Part shown: positions 57,621-64,000 of the stretch, piece by piece
How the letters are laid out: every line of letters begins with the position of its first letter
Position numbering within the stretch: the stretch's first letter is position 1
Origin: Tretioscincus oriximinensis
Taxonomy: Eukaryota; Chordata; Lepidosauria; Squamata; Gymnophthalmidae
Assembly: GCA_022410635.1 (NCBI GenBank)
Contig: JAJVDF010000651.1
Coordinates: forward strand, 62,001 to 126,000
Direction: 5' to 3'
DNA length: 64,000 bases
Translations under genes and position numbers: made by a program
The notes under the pieces: model-generated
The model's database searches: none
Seen by the model: the letters and a program-made list of their open reading frames with translations, nothing else
What the model was told of the DNA's origin: nothing

Positions 57621-60600
57621 CAGGAACTCCAGATTTNTTTCTAATGACAAATTTTGTTTTTCAAGGAATGACTCCATAGTTAATGTCCTGTGCTCGAATG
57701 CTAAGACTGCAACTCTGTGAAAGGTCTTTGGATAGCTCTGTATTTAAAGTTCTATAGCAGCACTCAAACTATTGTGAAATATAGTTCATGTGTGGTGATG
57801 GTAGAAATGCTTTTTGTAGAAATGTGCTTTAACATGTATAGATTTGTCAAAAATATATACAAGATAAATAAATAAAAACAGGATGGAGATATCTCAAATT
57901 TGACACCAAATATAAGATGAGGGGCATTGTAGTATTGATGTTGCAAAATCACAGTGGGTTCAAAGCACATCAAAGGTGTTCTATGGATTCTGCTTCAGTT
58001 TCATACTCAGGCCAAATACTTATTTTCAATAAGCTTAGATGATTTGGCCCATCCAATTTATCACTTTTTTGCCAAGTATCTTGTTCCAAAAGTCGATATT
58101 AGAAGATAGTGGTACTAATAGTTGGAACATTAGATGATCGTGGATATAGAAAATGGAAATGGAAATTGCAGAGAAGTATATGGATTCTTTGTTTCGATTT
58201 TCATTGAAGAAGCAGAGACATATGCAGGCAGCTGAACTTACCTCTTCAGAGAAAATTCAAAAATAACTTTTTTTTTCATTTCTAACTGTTGGAGTTTGTA
58301 CTTATTGCTACAAATTTTGTATAGCAAACAGTTGAAATAAAAAAAATATAAGCTCACTATAAATAATCGGTATAACTATAGGGAATTTCTTTCCAACTAT
58401 CTGTTAGCTATATCCAAAAACATCATTTATTGAGATACTAGTAAAAAAGTGGAAATAGCAATTGGATCTGCTTAGTAACCTCCTTGACAGTGGCATGGCC
58501 CTTGTAAGAAATTCTCTGAAACTAGCATTGTTACTGCTACCTGGCCAGCAATCAAGCAGATTATTCCTCATCCCCAGGGACAAGATGACAGTTTTGGAAA
58601 GTTGCTCTAAAAGAATATGCTGCAGTCAAGCAGCCACAACTGCTGCTGTACTCTCACCTTCTTACTTACTGAGGTGATTTCATACTGCCTTCATTTTGGC
58701 TGTCTGGAGGCTTCCTTCTCTGTCCTGCCTCTTGGCATCATTGATTGGCACTTAAGGGAGAGTCATTCAAGAAGAGCTAGGATAACCCACATGGTCATTT
58801 TTACAAGGGGAGCTAGTTTGCTAGGATCCATGTGTTACATTTTGTTTATAAGCGTGGCAATCTCTTCTTAACATTTGGAAGCAGGGTTTTGTGCCATCTA
58901 CTATAGTCAACTTTTTGTTACAATACACATAGACATCTGAATATATTTTAAAAAAGAAAATCAGTATAATATACTACAACATGGGTTATATTTACATTTA
59001 ATTTGTAGGTTTTGTAGATTTTATGTTACATTATATTACATAATTACAAAATATGCTGTGCATATTTTAATTGTTTTGAATTATATAAATTGCATTATTC
59101 TGTTTTTTTAAATATTGTAGCTGTTTTTCATATATAAATAAAACACTGTTTTCCATTCATAAATGAATGAATGAATAAATAAATGAGATAGAATGGTGAA
59201 TCTGTAATATGGGTATTTATGTCATTATACTTAAGTGGTACCATGGCTTTGGTGACATTGGGGCATGAAATAAATATAGATGGATTTGTCCTGGGTGAGT
59301 AAGATTTCCCCCCATAAATCTTTCCATTCCCCAGGTGTTAATTAATCTTTCTCTAAGAAGTGTCTCATTAATTTAATATGGCCAAAAATAGAATTGCAAA
59401 CCTACCTACATTGCACATGTGTCTTCTTTTTAGTCTGGTGACTATATGTTTATCTCCAGTCCCACCATCCTATGCCTTTAAATTGTTGGCATTGACTTCT
59501 ATAGTGCTGGCAGCTGAAGTCAGTTTTCCTCAATAATGTTAACAAAGGAAGCAAGGAAGAAGGAGCTGGCTGAATATAAATAAGCATCTGTATGAACAAC
59601 ATTGTACTGACTTCATGAAACAGCACTGACAACTCATTTGTTATTTGCACCTAGGCTGATTCTGCCTCAGAAGCAGTACATAGTGCAGGGTAATCACCAA
59701 GCCCTTTACAAAAAAAAAATATCCCTCTTCCATTAGGCCTATTGAGACTCAGCACAGAGGAACAAAAACTAATCTCAAGGCCCAAACAAGTTTGCCAAGG
59801 TGTTCTTGGCTGAAGCACAATCAAATCTTTGCTGCAACAGTGCAAACCGTTCTGTTGCCATTGTGAAGATTGTGTCAGCAGTTCTGCCGCGAGTTCTTAT
59901 TTCCAGGCCTAATGGATTAACTTGGTGATAGAAATTCATTTGTGTTTGAAAGTTGGCAATTGCGCTTCCACTAAAAGTTCCAGCTAGTTTGCAATACTCC
60001 TTTGGATCTTGCAGTCAGAACTGCTTTGAAAGGCTTTATATAAATGGGTAGTTTGACACTTGAGGCAAGTCAGCATGGGCATTCCACATTCTCAAAATAT
60101 GAAGAACATCCTGTAAACCATTTGACTTACCTTATATAATAAAAATGATCAATAATTTGGGAGCAATATTGCACATACACCCTTCCAATCTGGACACTTG
60201 TTTAGATCCTACAGGAAATACTAATAGGCAACATGTCTTACAACTAAAACTTGGAATAGATTTGTTTTCTGTGTACCCTGATCTGCTGCAAGTGTTGGGA
60301 GAGAAAGCTGTAGAAAGTTTGCGATGGAGCATAGTATACCAAACCCTGTCCAGCCTAATTTCACTCCTAAAAATGCTCTTCAGTTTTAGGGAGATACAGG
60401 CATGTGACACAAATCTGGTCAACTTTGTGAGACAAGATGCTGAACTAGATCCAGCAAGAGAATCTTTTATTTTATTTTTATAAGAGAGAGCTTTTTGATT
60501 TTTATGTTTTTTCTTTTGCTCTAGTTCCAGGGAAATGCAGAGCCAGTCTCTGATTGCAAGCCGGCATATTGTTAGACCCCAAAAATAAACAGCAATGGGA

Positions 60601-60969
60601 AAAGGCACTCTCTATTCTATTGTTATTAGTATATGTTTTGATTAGAAAGTCTCTTTCTCTGTAATTTTATATGTGTTGAAGAGAGTAAAGATGTTTTTGA
60701 CTGAAACACTTCCTCGCTCCCTCTATGGCCGAGTTCGCACAGTGGTAAAGGAAAAGGTTTTGGCATCAGTGAAGTGAGTACAATTCCATCCCGCTCTTTT
60801 ATTCTGTTCCTAGTTCTGTTTCAGCTTCATTTTCTTGTTTGCACAACGATCATGTTGGCTTCTCAACTTATTGTCCACATTTATTTGGGTAGTCCATTTT
60901 TTGAACCCAGTGGGTGTGTCCTCTTCCCACACCTCTTCTAATGCCCGATGCCCACTTTTCTTCCCATGC
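57621..60969. other. Unique AT-rich non-coding DNA
   Basis: An AAATGAATGAATGAATAAAT run at 59,160-59,185 may be a LINE tail. GAGACAAGATGCTGAACTAG at about 60,428 resembles the CR1 3' end but cannot be extended with confidence. Overlapping frames at 60,132-60,608 have no domain. One ambiguous base at 57,637. Confidence 0.36.
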
Positions 60970-61147
60970 CAGCTGTTCAAAAGCAAGAAATTGCAACTGA
61001 CTGCAAGTAGATACATGGGAACCACCACAGCCTGGTGGGGAAGATAGAATGTAAGCCTTCGGGCAAAAATACCCTTTTAAGCCACTTTGAGTCCCTTTGA
61101 AAGGTGAGAAAAGCGGGGTATAAGAACCCAGTTCTTCTTCTTCTTCC
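60970..61147 (+). mobile_element. CTT-tailed tRNA SINE (family B), 5'-truncated
   Basis: Starts inside the element at AGCTGTTCAAAAGCAAG and continues with AAATTGCAACTGACTGCAAG, GAATGTAAGCCTTCGGGC, CCACTTTGAGTCCCTTTGAA, GGGGTATAAGAACCCAG, then TTCTTCTTCTTCTTC. The pure CTT tail and good match suggest a young copy. Confidence 0.92.
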
Positions 61148-63536
61148 CAAGCCTGGTCCTTCTTTCTGTACCCCACTTCACCCCCCTTTTTAAGCTGCCC
61201 CACTTTTGGACAAATGTAAATCTCTATAAGAAAGAAATTTGTTGGAAATATGTATGTTGATGTATGGTGGGGCCCAACTACTACAACAACAAAGTTACCC
61301 TCTCAGGGGGTAGAAAAGTAGTGACTGCACAGCAGAAGTGCACAGCAACCCCACCCTAGGATCCCCCAACAATATGTGGCTTTGTGAACAATGCATTGCA
61401 AAAGTGGAGCCCCTCTGGGTTATAAGGGAACTGCATGCACCCAGAGCAAAGCCACACAGCTTTTGGTCCCGTTTTTGCAACCTAGTGATAACATTGTTTT
61501 CCCAGACTGGGAAGCTATGGAAAAATATGTAATTCAAAACACAGCAATTTTTGTATCCAAAGGAAGAGGGGGAAATCGATAGAATCCCTTAATAACAGAA
61601 AGATCCAACAATGTGTATAGACAACCTGCGGCAAAGGTAAGTTTACTGCAGACATAAACCATGAGTTTAGGTGAAAAAGCCAGGTTTTTTTAAGCACTTA
61701 AATAATTTATTCATTGATATACTCTTAGGTGCTTGGATGGAATATAGATGCAGTTCTGTGTGGTCAGCCTCTTTAAAATATGGATTAGTCTAGTTGCCAA
61801 ATAAAATACAGACAGTTTTCAAGACAAGTTGTATGGAGAACCAAAGCTACATATTTAAAATGTAAGAGCCACATGAAAGTGTCAAACCACTGGGCCATCT
61901 GTTTCAGCTGCCTTTATTCACAGTAACCAACCAGATGTTTATGGCCAGTTATGGTAACCAACCAGATGCTATTAACAATACAGTAACATTTTCTGTACTC
62001 ACATTTTCTCCACAACAGCTGGTCTTTGGATGCATATAATTTTCAATATCACAATTAGCACATAAGCATGTAGCTATTTGAGACTGAAACAGTTCTGGTT
62101 AATTATCATCACCTAGTCTTATTACAGGGAGTCTTGTGTTATAATTCTGAGGTATGTAAGGAAATGTTTTTTTTTCTTTCAATGTTCAACTTTTTTGACC
62201 AAACCCAAATTTAAGTATTTGGTGGCAGGGTCAAATTTGTTATTTTCTATCATGTCCTCACTGTGCTTTTCTCTAAAACTTTTTCGTTTTTTGCAGTTTG
62301 CTGTGTTTTACCAAATTGTTGCCATAGTTATTTTCCTGTACCATGTAGTGTTGGCAGATTTTTTTGTAAAAAACTTTTCTAACTGAGCAGTACTTTGTCA
62401 CTTATGTCAAGATGTAAGGCCTTCCACACAGGTCATACATTATGGCCTGGTAAAATCTCAAAACTGGAGACAAAAGTTTCTTCATGTCAAAGGGTGCAGT
62501 TACATGCCGATTACCTACCTTTTCCTTAGCACGATGTTCCTCTTTCTTTCTCTTTGGGCCATTTGGCCAAATGGAGGCTTCTTTGCTAAGCACCAGTAAT
62601 AAAAGGGAGAGATTCAGTAATTTCCTGATTGCTGTTATCTTCTAACATGCTAGCAAAACGCCCCGTTATTCATCTTCTAAGCTTTCATGTGCCTGATCAC
62701 ACACAAAGAAAGCAGCAAGAGATTCTCATATACCTCCTCATAGACCCCACTGAGCATGCTCAGCATCACAGGATCATAGAGTTCAGTAGCCAGGATGTAA
62801 CTGATTTCTATGATTCTGATAGCTCGTTTCTAGTCCATTAAAGTTTTGTTTGTATTTGCAGAAGTCACCATTATTTGGCCCTGAAAAATGTGGCAGATTC
62901 TGAGCAGGCCATAGGCTACTCTTTATATCAATATATAGCATTTCAGCAATTATTTCAGCCTGGCAGCAGTAGGACTGAACCTATTCCACTTCAAAATAAC
63001 GATAGGTTTCTGGCCGTTGGTACAAGTTTCAAAAAAGGTCAACAGACTTTGGCTATATTTGCATTACACCTAAAAACAGATGCAACTGTGATGCAAATAT
63101 CCCCCATTCGCATAAAAAACGAAGCGGAAGTGCTCCCACGTCCATCTATGCACACACCACTCATTTCTGCTATGCAGTTCATGGCCAAATTCCGTCGACG
63201 CTGCTCCTTTTTGTCATACGCATTAATAGTACTCCAACTACGGAATTCTTCATAGCCACTCTCATGGAGTCAAGCTGAGCTGTGACGAGACAGGAGCTCC
63301 AGCCAATAGTGAAAGGGGGCATTCTCGGGCTCAGTAACTGTGAACATAGTATTTTCGGCCAGTTTCCCTTGACCCTTGTTCCACACACATGTCAAGCAGT
63401 GCACACAAAAATAATTTCATTCTACTTTTTTGCCAGGGAGGGAGTAGGGGCTGGCTTTCTTGGCAATCTTCTACCCAGTTCCATGTTGTCAGCGACTTCA
63501 CAAATAAACTAACATGAGCTCTCCTCTACTCATGGG
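61148..63536. other. Unique non-coding DNA
   Basis: No gene recognised. 63,090-63,240 has more CpGs than usual and could belong to a decayed DNA transposon. Confidence 0.35.
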
Positions 63537-63858
63537 GCACTATTGCAGTGTGTATTGCAAAAATATTTTAGCCAGGGAGGGAGATGGAAGGGGAACAACA
63601 AAGAGCCCCATTTCCACTCAGCGCTACCGACAGATCCTGCATGAAGAAGAGCAGCTTGCCATGCAAGGTCGCCCAGGTGTTGGGCCGCTGGGGTGGGTCA
63701 CGTGCCCCTTGATCTCCTTCTCGCCTGTCATCTGCTGCCACTGCTCTTTTCCATGCAGAGTCTGCCGGTGGCGCTGAATGGCAAGGGGGCTCTTCATTGT
63801 TCCCCTTTCTCTCTCCCTGGCTAAAAAATATTTGCAATACACACTGAGCAATGGTGCC
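63537..63858. repeat. Inverted repeat, 118-bp arms, 86-bp spacer
   Basis: Left arm 63,537-63,654 and right arm 63,741-63,858 are inverted copies: left CAGTGTGTATTGCAAAAATA, GCCAGGGAGGGAG, TCAGCGCTACCGACAGATCC; right, read in reverse complement, CAGTGTGTATTGCAAATATT, GCCAGGGAGAGAG, TCAGCGCCACCGGCAGACTC. The mismatch pattern suggests age. Both strands carry similar short frames because of the symmetry. It may be the middle of a DNA transposon whose ends are outside or unclear. Confidence 0.85.
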
Positions 63859-64000
63859 CGGTGGTTGGAGAAGGAAACAGGATTCCACTGAATAGAAAGG
63901 GGGCAAGAGGCAGGTGGGCATGAGAGGTGGGGACAAAGGGGAGACAGCAGAGGAGCATAGCAGCGTGTGCTGAGTGCAAGCAGGAAGCACGCGATCAATC

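Noticed and set aside
60145..60608. Frames of 112 and 158 codons on opposite strands
   Set aside because: They overlap and show no domain; part resembles a decayed CR1 end.
63514..63998. Overlapping frames on both strands near the right edge
   Set aside because: They are mirror images produced by the inverted repeat.

Overview
This window looks like vertebrate, most likely squamate reptile, nuclear DNA. It is AT-rich and non-coding, and it carries short, diverged interspersed repeats at high density. The types are CR1, L2 and L1 LINEs, several tRNA-headed SINE families, and many short hAT-like DNA transposons. No operon, prokaryotic gene, rRNA, tRNA gene or CRISPR array is visible. No host protein-coding gene could be recognised. 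The setting is an intergenic desert or a very large intron. The squamate assignment rests on remembered repeat styles (CR1 with an 8-bp TTCTTATG tail, tRNA-SINEs of Sauria type, L2 with the YADDTQLY motif), not on any search.

Layout. 0-6 kb is a dense transposon cluster: a hAT-like element carrying a SINE, a second inverted-repeat element, a hAT element with a 100-bp internal hairpin, and a 1.5-kb decayed L2 LINE on the minus strand. 6-15 kb is mostly unique DNA with a CR1 tail, a small MITE and a three-layer nest (a SINE split by an L1-like insert that itself holds another SINE). 15-18.3 kb holds a palindromic element split by an L1 with a 5' inversion, a degenerate tandem repeat, and a hAT element with a perfect 8-bp target duplication. 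18.3-30 kb is the most repeat-poor part. It contains a possible 33-nt microexon with downstream TGCATG motifs and is where conserved regulatory DNA would be expected. 30-43 kb returns to repeats: SINEs, two more hAT elements, CR1 tails, a second L2 and an LTR-like block. 43-51 kb is mainly unique. 51-53.3 kb holds a 5'-truncated CR1 on the minus strand with a hAT element inside it. A 620-bp assembly gap sits at 55,646-56,265. 57-64 kb has an LTR-like segment, one SINE and a 118-bp-arm inverted repeat near the right edge.

The best-supported observations are structural. Five non-autonomous elements have 8-bp target-site duplications readable on both sides, and one L1 is flanked by an exact 18-bp duplication. 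One SINE family shares its 3' tail with the L2 in this window, which suggests a LINE-SINE retrotransposition partnership. No previously undescribed multi-gene system was found; the more speculative items are marked as such.
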